From the NCBI GenBank assembly GCA_009792885.1, contig WMCF01000003.1, positions 19,806,113-19,870,112 on the forward strand: 64,000 nt of DNA, read 5' to 3'. Source of the DNA: Eremophila alpestris peregrina (taxonomy: Eukaryota; Chordata; Aves; Passeriformes; Alaudidae). Each line of letters starts with the position of its first letter. The first letter of the stretch is position 1. Below are positions 12,426 through 25,484 of this stretch, in pieces. A program made the position numbers and the translations under genes. The notes under the pieces are model-generated. The model was not told the origin of the DNA and ran no database searches. It worked only from the letters and a program-made list of their open reading frames with translations.

Positions 12426-15199
12426 CCCTCCCCTTGCTGACAGCAATGCACAAGTGAGGCATTAGCAATGCATCTGAACTCAAGTCATGGCTGTCTGAAA
12501 TTTCAGCCCTTACAGGAGACAGCAGACCGTGGAAGCCACAATTTTTTATTGTGCCCTAGGGTTGTTGTGAGTGAATCATCAAAAGAGTATGATTCAGTTG
12601 TAGCCATAACGTTGTTTTTTCCTCTGGTGCCACAGGCATGGAAATGCAGAATTGATATGCTCCAAGTGCTCGTCACAGGTGCTGCCTGATCCCTTTAATG
12701 CACCAACTGTAATGGTTCTTATTTCCAGTGAATCTAATCCCTAGTACACAACTCCTCTTCTCAGGCTTGGCTTAATTCAGAGACAAATAGTAATGTAAGG
12801 ACTTTGCTCGTCTGTCTGGCTCTGTCTCTTACTCAGATACTTCACTCTCCAGTGCCTTTTTAGATCTTTCCTATCCGAGCACAACCATCTCTGACACAGA
12901 CACCAACCAAATGTGTTCAGACAGCCCATGCCACAGGATTTTTGCTTGTTTCAAAGTGACTGTCACCCGTGCTTCACCAGCGTGGGCCTGGAGACCATAA
13001 CTGCATAAACAAACTGCACCAGCGATGAAGAGGTGCCAGACACAGGCACAGGTTAAGACAAAGGACTAGGTAGTTCTAGAGACTTGATTTCTTGGTGTAG
13101 CTCAGGTTAGCTTTGTCAGATTATCAGTCTGTATGGCATGATTCATTCAGGAGATGTTAATTCTGTGTCTGGATCTTGGACTAACAGCATACTTGCCTAA
13201 ATTCTTATCCTGATGCCAAACTACCTCCCCTTCCTGTTCCTACTTATAAAATGTGTTATACTTGTGAACTTACAAAATTAAACACTTCATTTCAAACCAG
13301 ACAGTAGCTGCAAAAATCCCGAGGAAATATCAATAGGGAATTTTCTTTATGTGGTTTCAGTTTCTTCCCTGCTTCCTTCTCCTTTGTAACTTCTGAGAGC
13401 AAAACAATATCTCAGTGGATGTGTTTCAAAACAGTGAATAGGTTTCATCTCAGGGTTCCTCCTGTGCTTTGCAGACACAGTTCTGCATTCTTGTCTTCAG
13501 ACCTCGGCTTACTCAATAATTGTATGAGCCTCTGCTTTGCATCTCCTGCCATGAATCAGCTTTACTACTGTTCATTATTTCTGTCACTGTCAGGAAGCTA
13601 GATGGAAGTCACCTCTTCAGATCTTCTCATTCTCTCTTTCAGTATTGGACATGACAAATAAGTGAAGACCTCTCCTCCAGAAAGTTTACAGAAGTCCAGA
13701 GGAAGAGAGATGCTGCAAGGTGATGCATTGCATCAGTGGTGGTACTGGTTAGAGGGCTCCTTGTTTGCCTGCCTTTAGGTGATGAATTGGGCAGGATTTG
13801 CTCATGGTACCCATGAAAGCAGGTCTTCATGGAGTGGGAACAGGTGAAGTGAAGCAGAAGGTAGAGCAAAGAGAGAGAAAATCTTCAGAGTGACCACTAG
13901 ATAAATGCTGAAGATAGTAATGGCATTGTCAAGGCTTCAGTATGTGGGTTTGTTTCTTTATCTAGCTCTTGCTTACCAGGCCTTCATTGCTTCTCTGAGC
14001 GCGCACAACTAGAGAATAATGGCAGGACTGTGCAGACCTTGATGGTCCATGTAACTGATGTGAGAGGTAGAATGTTTGCCTGCTGTCCACTGATTTCCAA
14101 ATGTCATTAAAGAACCTTCATTTTTCCTTCACATTTCATGTTTCTTGCACTTTCTTCTAATCCTATACAAAGAGATAACCAGACAAAATCCCAGTTTTTA
14201 AAAAAGTCTGTCTAAAATTCTCTGCGAGTGGATTCATGTTGTAGTGCATTTTCCAGAGTGCTCCCACTCCTTAATCCCCAATTTTTGTGTTTGGTCTTAC
14301 ATCATTCCTTTCAAAGGCATCCTAGGAAGAAATCTAATGGCTGACTTCTAAAAGATTGCTCTAAGCTTGGCAGGACCTCAGTTCATGGAGTAGAATAGTA
14401 CATCAGTGTAACACAATGTCTGGGCAAGTACTTACAGGGCAAGCAATTAAACTGCAACAACAGTGACCCTTGAGATGCAATGTCCCAACACACGGTAAAT
14501 TTTTTCATGTTGAAGGTTATGTTGCTTCCTCAGGAACCATTCTGAGAGATTTTTCACCTCACAGTCTGGTTGTAATTGGTGCATGCTGCAGATTTAGTCC
14601 TCCAACAGGTCAAATAACCAGTATACTTCATTGCTAAGCTGAGCGGGGCTTTTATTTTCTCAAATTATGTTTCTGTCAAACATTTGTTTGTCTGTTTCAA
14701 GGTTCACAGAAGATTTGGACCTTTTGGTGCTTGAAGCAAGTGCGTTTAGCCAATGGGTCTGCTCTTCTTCCAGCTTCTCCCTTAGTGGCTGCTGTTACCA
14801 GCAGAGGAGCAGTTTGTGTGGCCACCAGTGTTTCATTCATGCAGCCACAGCTTTTTCCTACCACCTCCCTCACCCTCAGATGAAAATGTGAAAATACATT
14901 GCAGCTTATCTCAGTAGATGACTTGTAAACTCTTACTCGCAGCAGTCTGGGGTCTAGTAGCAATTTCTGTATTTATTGTGCTCTCCAAGAGTTGTAGGGT
15001 TCCAGTGTGAGCAGCTTGTACTGAGCTTCAATTTCATTGCATGTGCCCTACCATGGATCAGTAGAGAATACGGAACTCTAGGGAGTCAAAGAGAAAGTAG
15101 GAGAACACTAAAAAGGAAAAGGAAAGTGTGCAAAATTCTGAAATTATGTATCATCAGTTTTTGCAGAGAAATCCTGTCTCTGCTTTTTGCTAAATTTGC

Positions 15200-15900
15200 A
15201 TTACAATATCATATTTAATAATACTATGACAATAGTTCTCAAATAATACATTATAATGGAATATGGTAATTTTTATGCAAGTTTAAAACCTTTGTAGGAT
15301 TTTAATTTTCTTGTGCTGTGTTTCCCTGTTTTCATTGTCATCGGATGTCTGAATTGGACCTCTTACAGACATTCTCACTAAATCATTTGCACTAATAATT
15401 TTGCAAGTAACCTTATTAGATATGTGCTTTCCTGAAGCTGAGGCAGCTAATGATGTACCTGATTTGACTATTCATACATATGCTGAATGCAGTGCTCCTT
15501 AGCTGTAATTTAGGGAATAAGGTAAATAAATAAGGGTTCTAAATTATCTGCACTCTTGCATTAACCCTGCATGTGATTCGACTTCCTTCTTCCCCTGGGG
15601 AAATAAAGTCCATCTCTGGTCTGTTAAGGTCAGTCTGCTTATACTAAAATTTAAATTACATTCTTTTATCTGCAATTATTTTTTATATCTAGTTGAGCTT
15701 GGCAACATTTTTTATAATATAAGTATGTTTGCAGAAAAGGATGGGAGGCAATTACTTAACCATTTTCTCATATAAACCTTTATTTTTAGTCATGTTCAAT
15801 GAAACAACAAGGGGGAGGTGAGGAGGCATTACAAGAAATTACTATCTGGATCCTATCCTGTCTGTGGCAGACCTCTAGCTTAAGTGCTTATGGAGAAAAT
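15200..15900. promoter_or_regulatory. Candidate conserved non-coding element B
   Basis: An AT-rich block with many homeodomain-like and FOX-like words: 'ctaatgatgtac' near 15448, 'ggtaaataaataagg' near 15520, 'ctgcaattattttttat' near 15671 and 'caattacttaacc' near 15750. It contains no reading frame of interest, and the complexity is too high for simple repeat. I infer a possible regulatory element. No gene assignment is possible from the sequence alone. Confidence 0.25.
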
Positions 15901-16528
15901 AGGAGAGGCAGATGCAAGTCCATCCTTTTGGGTCAGAAGGCTTTCCATTCTTCAAGAATGTTCCTTTTCTAACAAGCTAGAGAGTGTTTTGGGGCCAATG
16001 CCCTGAGTCATGCTTCTTGCAGTCTTGTGAAGGTACTGATGGTGAGAATGCAGGGTTGGCAGGGAGAGTGCTTTAATTCCACTTCTTGCTCCATTGCATG
16101 TTTAATTATTTTTGCATAGAAAAAAGTGTTTAAAGAAGTCCGTTCAAAAAAACAGGGCAGCCTAAGTATGTAGTACTCCACAAGCAATTTGGAGATAAAA
16201 ATTTGAATCTTTAGGGCCATTAAACCTACTTTTCTTCTATCCTCGGTGAAAGCTCTCACCTCTGAGCTGTTACATAAAACTTAATGCACCGCCAGTTTTG
16301 TGAATCCAACCATTCATTTTCATAATTTTTTTTCCTTCTAAAAAACACTATAAAGGGCATGTTGTTTTCTGGATAAACTAGACTGTTTCCTGTTGAGCAA
16401 TGCAATGGTTTCTGGTTCTGTCTTCTCTGTGCTGAAGGATTTTATACTAAACTTGAGTTGAAGCAGCTCTTTCTCTCAGTTAATATTTTTTTTTCATAAT
16501 ATGTCTGTTTCAACATACTTGGGGTGGT

Positions 16529-16562
16529 ATTATTATTACTGTTATTATTATTATCATCATCC
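16529..16562 (+). repeat. ATT/ATC trinucleotide microsatellite
   Basis: Imperfect TAT/TTA trinucleotide run that passes into ATC units ('tattattatta', then 'atcatcatcc'). This is a simple-sequence repeat. Confidence 0.8.
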
Positions 16563-16644
16563 TCACTGGTATCTAGCTTGGGATCAGCTCTGGATTATTT
16601 TGAATGGGTCTGCAAAGTTTGTTAGGATAACTTAATATTTGCAA

Positions 16645-16676
16645 ACATTTGCAAAATTCCACATTTGCAAAATTTC
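16645..16676 (+). repeat. 16-bp direct repeat with an ATTTGCAA core
   Basis: 'acatttgcaaaattcc' is followed immediately by 'acatttgcaaaatttc', and a third ATTTGCAA lies just upstream at about 16637. The core resembles a POU/C-EBP half-site. It may equally be a chance short tandem duplication. Confidence 0.6.
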
Positions 16677-16860
16677 AGAGAGATCAGGATCTCTGTTAGA
16701 AAGCCAATCTGGGACCAAAGGTTGAATTCATGGAAAACTATAGGTCAAGTCTAATCCAGCGAAGCACAAAGGCACCTGCTTAATTTTAAGGAATGTGCAA
16801 TGTCCAGTGGACTTTTATGAGTCTCATGGTTTTAGGAAGCATTTTTCAGGATTGAGGTAG

Positions 16861-16874
16861 TGCACTTAAGTGCA
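16861..16874. promoter_or_regulatory. Palindromic NKX2-like site pair
   Basis: TGCACTTAAGTGCA is a perfect 14-bp palindrome made of two opposed CACTTAA/TTAAGTG words, the core preferred by NK2-class homeodomain proteins. A single site in non-coding DNA is weak evidence of function. Confidence 0.3.
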
Positions 16875-18500
16875 GGACAAAATCAACTCTTTAATGAGCT
16901 TAGCAGAAAACCCCACAGGCATACTCAGCATGTGCTTTTTAAACATGTATAATTGGGTCAAATGAAAACTAATTCCCACTGGAGTCTGGCCATGCCCAAG
17001 GAACCCTTCCAGGATTATTCTTTGAAATCCTTCAGGCAGAAATATTTCCATGCCAATTTCTACTTCAAAACCTTTTGATTGTGGAGCTGTTCAAGAATAG
17101 GCTAACAAAAATTCTTCTTCTGTGAGAAATTTTCCTGTTCTCCATGTCCCTCCCCTACCATCCTTCTCCCTCTTGCTTTCCTCACTGCTTCTCAGCATAC
17201 TTAAAAAGGTCAGAAGCAATTTGATCAAGTGTCCCAAGAAAGGAGTGTCTTTGAAGAGGGTGCAGGCCTGTGAAATTTGAATATGAGAGGCTAATCTTTT
17301 GAGGAATTGTTGGGTTGAAAATAAAGCTTTATAATGAAAAATCACCTTTGAACCTTACATCCAAGTATTTTAGGTTAAAGAAAAGCAAGTCCTTTCATTG
17401 GGAAAAAAAAATGCCTTCCTACCAAAGGTGTCTTCTCTCCGCTTTGCTGCCTGGATAATATATTTGGGCTGAGTTTTTTACCATCCTTTGATACATACTC
17501 TACAGACACCAAATGAATTAACAGTCCCAGAGGGCTGTCCAAATGCAGAAAGTTATAAATTAAAGACAGACTTTGCCTAAATTGGTGTTTGAATTCGTGA
17601 ATGAAGTGACACATGGCTGTGCTTGTTCTCTGTAGCAGGAGCTGTTGAATCTCTTCAGCTACTGACCCTTCCCTCCCTCACCAGAACTGCCTAGTCTGTT
17701 CTGTAGTTGATAGTGCATAACAGATGCTGTATTGCTGTTGAAGTGCACATCATTCTTATCTGCTGGTAAGAGTTGCAAAGCTGCCTGTTTACTTATTGAT
17801 GCAATCTGAGACTTTAGTGGATCCCTGGCACGTGTTAGCATATGCTTTCTCCTTGATATCCCACTAGGATTTGTTTACATTGGAGACTGAACATCTTCAC
17901 TTTTGTTATAGCTCATTTAAAAACACACAGGAAGTCAAGCTGCAAAGCAACTAGTTAATTTTGCAAGTGGAGAGGGAAGTTTACACATGCCAGTGCTGTG
18001 CATTAAATCTGGAAATAAACCATTCTGATTTGGCTTAGACCTTTCACTGTCAGGTGTTGGCCTTTTCAGTAGTAACAGGATTCCTCCTCATAACTGAGAT
18101 ACAAGGTGAGAAACCCTCCAACACTTAGAGATGGGCTTTCACTCAAAAAGTGTTTGGTGTGTTTCATTTTGATCTTGGCTCTCTGATTTCCACAATTTCC
18201 CCTTAACTTTGACATCCTTGGGTTATTGAAAGCTGACACACAATGTGATACTTCTCATAGAAAATTAAGGTGCACTTGCCAGAGGACGATATTAGTCCTC
18301 CCTGGTATGGGTCATTTAATGTGTTGTCTCTGCTAAATGGATCTTCTCTGGGATATTTTTCATTCTTGACAGTGGAGACAGACAATCTGTTGAGAACAAA
18401 GGGGAATTATTTCTTGGTTTTTGGCAGTAAGGTTTCTCTTTGGTTTAGGACTGCTGAGCAGAACAGCTAGATTTCATCTCTGGATGAACTTTAGTCTTCA

Positions 18501-18533
18501 CACTCCTGCAGGAATACCTGCAGGCAAGGAGTG
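18501..18533. repeat. Imperfect inverted repeat (hairpin)
   Basis: CACTCCTGCAGG, a four-base loop AATA, and then CCTGCAGG-CAAGG-AGTG. The arms pair over 12 bases with a five-base bulge. No Rho-type or miRNA-like context is evident, and the stem is too short for a typical pre-miRNA. Confidence 0.5.
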
Positions 18534-18732
18534 TTTAACTTCCAGCTAGTGACAGGAGAACACAGCTGATATCATATACTTTCTCTAGCTGCAGCCTCCT
18601 CATGTAATACATAGTTGTCACTTTGTCCATGCTGGACTGTGCCAGCAGGGAACTAATAATGTCCAGCAAAGGGTAGAAAAATGATGATATCTGTTTTATT
18701 TTAAACAGAGTAGTTTGGGCTTTCTGGCTTGT

Positions 18733-18735
<3 letters not shown>

Positions 18736-18780
<45 letters not shown>

Positions 18781-18826
18781 CTTGTGTTTTTTTTTTTTTT
18801 CTTCTTTTCTTTCCTTTTTTTTTTTT
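18736..18826 (+). repeat. Long T homopolymer block
   Basis: An uninterrupted run of about 45 T (18736-18780) is followed by a 14-T run (18787-18800) and a 12-T run (18815-18826) with only C/G interruptions. On the minus strand this is a long poly(A), compatible with the tail of a retroposed sequence whose body would lie at higher coordinates. No body is recognised. The exact run length is likely to be unreliable in any assembly. Confidence 0.9.
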
Positions 18827-18836
18827 CCCCGGGAGG

Positions 18837-21800
18837 TTATTTCAGTGCTTCTGTAAGGAAAAATAAGGGCTCAAGATGGCAGCTGCAGGGGAGGGATCAG
18901 TCACTGTTTTCCAAGCAACTTGGTAGAGCTGAGTTCTGCCACAGGGGCGGGCTCCTGGTCTTGCAGAGCCCATTAAAAGGGACTCCATGAAATGCCTCCT
19001 GGGTTTGCATAGCCAAGGACAGGGTCTGGCCCCAAGTACACAAATAAGATGTTGGGGAGTGAAAGTCTTGGGATTTTTCCATCAGGCAGCAGCCCTGATG
19101 CTTGATAAATTTGTACATGAGGTAGACTGCAGTTTAGCCTAATGCACACTGGTGCTTTGGGAGGGCCCAGAGCTTTAGAGTTTTGCTGCATTTAAACAAA
19201 TTAACATAGTCATGGCAGCAAATGACTGTGATTTTTCCTAAAGATGAACAAACTGTGGGTCTAATAGGGACCTGCTATTTCTCAGAAATTTAAATGCTGA
19301 TTCCCTAAATGAGGCCAGGGAGGATGATCAGATGTACAAAGAAGGAAAACATTGCCAGCCGTATCTGGAACTGGATAATTCACATGAAAATACTCCCTGT
19401 GTCAGAATCAAATAGTCTCTGTGATAAGAAAATAATTTTCCCCCAGCTCAGACGATATTGAGTACCAAGATTTTTACATCCTCTTAAAAACAGCCCTTTG
19501 TCCCTATCAGTGCTGGTGGTTTATTTTTTTTTCCAGTGGACAAACATTGATTTTTCTTGCTGCCAAACCCTGCATTTCTAATGGAGCTTGAAATTAACAC
19601 GATTTTTTTTGGTGGTTGTTGTTGTTTACCTTCTTGTTTGCACACCAACAACCTAAATGATGTTGGCACAGCTTGAGGAGCAGGTTTCTTGAAGTTTTAG
19701 TTGAATGCAACAGGGAAAGCACAACACATCTTTTTCTCCAGGCACTGCACAAGTAACGACAGCCACGTGGTATTGAGGGGTGTTTTTGTGTATCTGTGAC
19801 ACTGATTGAAAGGCTTGGGAAAGCTTGCATTTGTTTAAGATATCTGGGATCCAGAAGGCATTCTTTATCATACTCTGCTGGGATGATTTCAGTGTGCTGC
19901 ACACACAACCTTGATGTAGCAGCTGCTGCAGTACCCTGTAATTCTGCTCCAAGAACCTATTCCTATGGACAACCTTATTCCCTTGTTTTAGATAAACTTT
20001 TTGTGAGGTCTGTAAATTAATCAGAGATTGATTCAGAGAAAGTGGCAATTAAATTAAGATGAAAAGCATTCCTAAAACTGTCTTATGTATCAGAATTCCC
20101 TGTCCCTCCTAACTTTATACATTGGGATGCTGAATTGGGGTGGTACCCTTGTACAAAGCCTTAGTCAATACAATGATCTACTCCTGTCCAGCTAGCTTTT
20201 GCAGTTTCAACTGGCTATAAATTACCGTACATACCTTTTACAATAATTTGAAAATCTAAATATCTGAGTATTTTTTGAAACTTTACAGCTGTCCTTTGGC
20301 CACAGTACCAGTTCCCCTTAATACTCTCACTCAGAAAAATCCTTGTAGATAGAGATAATGGTTGTACAGTATGGCTGAATTTCCTTGCTGTAAGTTTGAA
20401 TAGATAATAACAGCAACAGATTTCTCCCTTCCTTTGATGTTCACATAACAGATTTTTTAAATTATGTTTTAAAGCCTGTAACTAGAAATTACTAAAGATA
20501 AGATACTCCTGAGCTCTTGCACTTGGGACCTTTAGGTAATGTGGGTAATTTGAGAGCGCTTTTTACCCCTCCACAGCGAGAAAGGCTATGACTGAATCCC
20601 AGCTCTGCTGTCAGCAGTTTGGATCCATATGAGCCTGGTCTCATTTTCTTAACCATCTATTTGAATAAGATGTGATCTTTGGCAAGAGCCCATGCTCGCT
20701 TATATTGAGAGTGGGAGAAATACACCACAGAACCATTCTGTATCAAACCTGACTGGCAAAGTATGAGGTCAGCAATTTTCCATCAAATTGCTATCAGTTA
20801 TTGTTTATCCAGTGTGAAGGTCATGAATTAAGCAGAAAGGATTTGGGCAGTTCAGGGTCAAGATCTGAGCAGGTCTTATTCAGTGAGTAAGAGCCTCCTA
20901 TCAAGGTCCTTGTTAGCTATTGCAGCTGGAAATTCTTTTAAAATTATTCTGTTAATGTACAGTTTTACTTATGAAAATGACTGAGCAGTAGTGTGACATT
21001 CTACATTTTGTATTTGTTTTCACTCACTAACTTACAAAATCTGTTCACTTTCCATCTCCAGCAATGATTTTTCTTCGTGACAGAGGCACAAAGTTCACCT
21101 GGGATCAGGAAAAATCAATCTATGGCATTGTCATCACCAGTGTGGGGCAGACATAAGGCAGGACTCAAGGCACATGTCCTAGAAGTGCAGAGCATCCTCA
21201 TTGGTGCTGCACTGCAGGCTCCAGTCTCCTCCTCCTCTCTCAGCTCTGCAAGACCAGCAGTTGAAAATTTATGCATGTTGGTCAATTCAGTAGGTTTAAA
21301 GCTTAGGAGGGGCAGGGAGCAGAGATGGTGGATAAGATCATTGCTTCTCAGCACTGCCTTTTCTTGCTCATTCCCTTCAGTTTTCTCAGTGCAAAGCCCC
21401 CGGAGGTGAGGTTGTACACCAGGACAGAATCACTATCATGTGGGAAAAAGCCAAGAGATTTGTGGTCTAAGACAGTTTGGAGGAACTCATTTGGGAGTAA
21501 GTCAGCAGTCTTCTGTCAGTGAGATAAAGATGTTAATGAACCAGCACCTTTATTCGATCAAGTTTATTGCAAGACAGGATTAGAAAGTTTTTTTCTAAGG
21601 ACTTCTGCATCTCTTGGCTGCAATGCTGTGGGGCTTGACTCAGCAGCATTCAGTGGCTTTCCCTGCACTGTGTTTTACTCCTATTCATTTCTGCTCTTAA
21701 GATTGAAATGTCATATTAGATTAAGAGTTCTACACCTGTCAACACCATGAAAGGCTTCCCTTTCACTTTAGCAGGAGTGGGGACTGAGGTACTGTGTTGC

Positions 21801-23799
21801 TGATGGCATCTGATGGAGTTTGGCTAATAAGATCTGATTTCATGAGGTTTGCATCCTATTAAGACAAGAAGGGATCAGGCCTGTGAGCATGATAGAAAAG
21901 TGCAAACACAATAAAACGGCTCTTATGAATATTAATAGGCTTTGAAACAATACAAGGCAAAAATGTTGATGAGGTAGGGGTTGAGCAACTGCTATCTGGT
22001 ATAGCACAACAGCCTCCCTTTTACCTTGCTTCTGTTTGCAGCTCGTCACTCACAAACCCTGACAGATTTGGGGATGGGGCTTGGGAATTTGATAGCTTCC
22101 CTGAACCCATTTCAGCTCTGCAGCTTGCAGGCTCTGTGTAGAGATGAGCGCAACTAAAGAAGCTCATCCCTATACACCAGTTGTCAATCTTCCCTAGTAG
22201 CCCATACCAAACCAAGATCTGCTCTTCAGCTATCCAAAGCATTGTTTTTAAAAGTAGCTTGGCTTATTCTTTATAATCCCCTTCATGGGCGAGATACCAT
22301 CCATGTCAATGATCTCCCTGCATCTCTAACCTCAGTATAAAACATCTGAGTAAAGCTCCTGTATTTCCCTGCATTTCTTGGACTGGCTCACGGTCACAGC
22401 TCCATCTCCCTCTGCATGGATTGCTTCCTCAGCTGTAGCTCAGGAAATTGCTGTTTATGTTTTTGCATGATCTATCCTGTGATGCACCTGTGATGCTTTT
22501 CTGCAGTATTTCACTGAGGAGTCAATGCCTGCCAGGCATCATCCATTGTGGCTCACTTTTCTTGCCTGCCCAGCAAAGAAGTGCTCTCCTTTGTGCATCC
22601 TTAGTTTTTGAAATGAAATGCAGATATGACCCATCCCAGAGTCCCACAGCAGACCTTCCCTTAGCTGCATTTTATGGACTGAGATACAGAAGCAAAGGAA
22701 ATTTTCAGGATCAACAGACAGTTACTATTAAATCTTTTGATTCTTTGAGTGTGCTCCCATGAGTGACCCCTCAGCAGCCCCCTGTCCAGCCACCAGTGCC
22801 ACTCCCATTTCTTCATGCAGCACATGGGAGTTGCCAGACCTCTGGGCTACAAGAATTCAGGGCATGTACTGGCCTTCCAATTTGTTTGCATTTTATTTCT
22901 TAGAATGTTCATCTCTCTGCAGAAGTGTCTGAAATCCCCAAGACATTGATCATATTTCTTTAAACACATGTCTTTATCAATTGAATTATTTAGTAAAGAG
23001 CTATGTTCATATTTTATAGACATAATTTGAGGTGTAATCTCACTCCTTTTCCCTTAGCACTTGTTTAAAGAAAACAGCATTTCATCCTCTGTTGCTTTGG
23101 TTTGTTTTTCTTTCATTCATCTCTGAGTAAACATTTTAATTCTTCTTTTGGGGAAGAAAACGGACTTGTGGAGGTTAAGTGATTTGCTGGCATTTGTAGA
23201 AGCAAGCAGCAGTCAATGAGAAACAGCATCTAGGTATCACACTTGGTACTCTGGCACTGGCCACGCTGAAGTGGTGTCAGGCAACAGATGGGCCAATAGT
23301 GCTGGCCTTCCATTTATTAGTAAACTGCCTGTGGTGGGGCTTTTTTAAGAAGGCCCTACCTGGATTGATGTTTTCAATTGCTCGTTAATGGTTTCACAGC
23401 TTGAATTGACTTTCTTGCTGAAGCTTTCTTTCATTGTCTTTGCTGGTCCTTCAAGTTGCTTTCTGCCTCAGTTTCCCATATGTTAACTGGGGCCAGCTGC
23501 ATCAGCTGGCTTCACTGCAAAGGTGGATTCATCAGAGCCATAAAGGGTTCTGACGCTGTAGAACCTGGGACACCAAGATAGCCCTCTTCAGGAATAGGGC
23601 TCTGTATTAACAGAAAAACTCCCTAGGAAAATGGGGCCTGGACAGGTTTGACTGAAGCATCTATAGCTTGTAAAAGAAGCCAGTAATGGTAATTTCAATA
23701 AACTGCCCTCTGCTCTTTGGTGGTAGAGAACTGAGAAGCCAAGTCCTGCACCATAGTCTCTGGCCCCTGGTGGTGAGACAGGTGTTTTATGCTTGGCCT
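18837..23799. other. Gene-free unique sequence
   Basis: No gene or repeat family is recognised. A short acceptor/donor pair at about 21388 ('cattcccttcag') and 21406 ('ggaggtgagg') would enclose under 30 bases of ordinary sequence, and I do not call it an exon. The overlapping minus frames at 19484-20048 look like chance openings. Confidence 0.45.
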
Positions 23800-24330
23800 C
23801 TTCAGGGAAAGGCTGCTTGTTTGCATTGTATTTGTGGCATAATTACTAATGGTATAGATCATTTTTATTAGCCAAGCTATCTGCATTAAAATGATAGATT
23901 TTTTTGTATTATTAAGAACATCCAAGGGAGTCTCCACAGCAGCAGGAGAAAGATGATAATTTTTTGTTTAGCTTAAGAGCAGATGGTTACAGAAACATTC
24001 TATGTAAATAAATTAAAGAGAAGCCACCCTCACTAATAGTTAAGTTAACAGCTTTGGAAACAGCCATCTCAGGACCAGGCTTTTCTTTTCTCTTCCTTTC
24101 TCACAAGAGCTTCATCTGCTCTTCAGCTTACAGGCCCATATGGGTAGGGTATTAATTAAACCAATTTGCTTTTGGCCCGAAGTCATCTAAAACAACTTGA
24201 GTCCTGCTAGAGCAAGACTATCACTCTCATGCAGCTTTCTTGAGCACTAGAGAATACTTAGCCAGCCTGAGCATCTGGGTTGTAATCAATGTTATTGATA
24301 AGCATTTCCACATGCCTTTTGTTATGGTGG
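23800..24330. promoter_or_regulatory. Candidate conserved non-coding element C
   Basis: An AT-rich block with a TAATTA core (23840-23845), a TTAATTAA palindrome (24152-24159) followed directly by CCAAT at 24161, 'aaataaattaaag' near 24006, and several ATTA/TAAT words around 23846-23885. No coding potential. The call is inferred from motif clustering only. Confidence 0.28.
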
Positions 24331-25484
24331 CAAGGCTGTGAGTGAAAGAAGTATTACTACTGTTGCTGTATTTTAGAGTTGCATCCTGCAGTCTCTGATG
24401 AGTGCTCTAGTTTCAATGCCATTCTGCCCTCAAGAATTTTAACTCAACAAAACACGTAAAGTAGAAGGTAATTAGGGGAGGAAAGTAATGTTGTAGCACT
24501 GGGCTGCAAATGCCTCAGATATGGTAGCTGCAGAAGAAAGCAGCTTCTCTTCCCACCATCCAAAAGCAAAGAACAGATATTGTAAGGAGGAAATTGTGAA
24601 AATCCTAGAGCTTAATAGCTTCACAAAATTAAAAGCTACAAGAGCTTTGAGGATCAAGAAAGCCATGCTTGATCTCCTTTGAATGGTTCTCTCTGCCCAT
24701 GGAGTTGGAACAGGAAGGTACTGGCTGGTACTCAGAAAACACTGTCAGACAGGACAGTTCCCTCTTCTGTCTTTGCAACCAGACGGATGCAAAAACATCA
24801 CCTGGGCTTCTTCCCAAGGTCTCCAGTTGCACAGCCAGGATTTGGTATGTTTGTAAGAGGGTTTGGAGTCTCAGGGAGTAGCAAAATGCAGCTTGTGCTC
24901 ATACAGGAGGAGATCACATGCTGATGAAATGGTGGTTTTCTCAGTTGATGGAGGCTGGAGCTGGAGGAAAACCAATCCACTTCCTAGTCTGGAGCAGATA
25001 CTTACCTGGGATGACTTGCACCATTTCTAGATTCCAGCACAGATTTTTCATTGGATATAGATATATGAAAAAGCATGATATGAAGTAATTAGACTATTGC
25101 CATTACTGAGAGTAATGCTTGGGTGTCATATAGCAAAAACTGATGACTAATGGCAAATATAATAGAAATGTAACATTTTTTAACAGTACTGGGAAAAAGA
25201 AAAAGACTATAACCTAAGGACTGATAACAAGAAGTGTGGTATAAACTGAGAGCTCATTAGGGGGTTGAGGGAAGAGAAGGGTTAGAGGTTAGAGTATGTT
25301 AGTTAATGAAAGGAATTCCTATATCCTATCAATAAACTGAAAACCAAATGCAATTCTAGATTGTATAAGGCAAGCTGTCCCTTGGGGGAGAAGGCACTAT
25401 CATGGCTTTGTCAGTTCTCTGCACACTACCAAACACCAGGTGCAAGGAAATCAACATTAGACTGCCACATAGATAGAGGGAAAG
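24331..25484. other. Gene-free unique sequence
   Basis: No exon, RNA gene or known repeat is visible. The overlapping frames around 24669-24924 have no supporting splice signals or recognisable domains. Confidence 0.5.

Larger units (their letters stand above)
7046..15199. other. Gene-free unique sequence with minor simple repeats
   Basis: Eight kilobases without a supportable exon. Visible items are a two-copy 30-bp tandem repeat (10927-10985), a 24-bp perfect AT-rich palindrome (11669-11692) and a CTTT microsatellite (12397-12425). The frame at 11276-11608 ends three bases before a GTGAG, but it lacks a recognisable protein, so I do not call an exon. Confidence 0.5.
15901..18700. other. 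Gene-free unique sequence
   Basis: No exon recognised. Short structures inside are a trinucleotide ATT/ATC microsatellite (16529-16562), a 16-bp direct repeat (16645-16676), a 14-bp NKX-like palindrome (16861-16874) and an imperfect hairpin (18501-18533). Frames on the minus strand (for example 17091-17345 and 17375-17614) have no recognisable domain. Confidence 0.5.

Noticed and set aside
21388..21410. Acceptor/donor pair enclosing a micro-exon ending in Pro-Pro-Glu, considered as the TMEM263-like N-terminus
   Set aside because: Under 30 bases, 22 kb from the last exon, and the residues do not resemble TMEM263 once read in the required phase.
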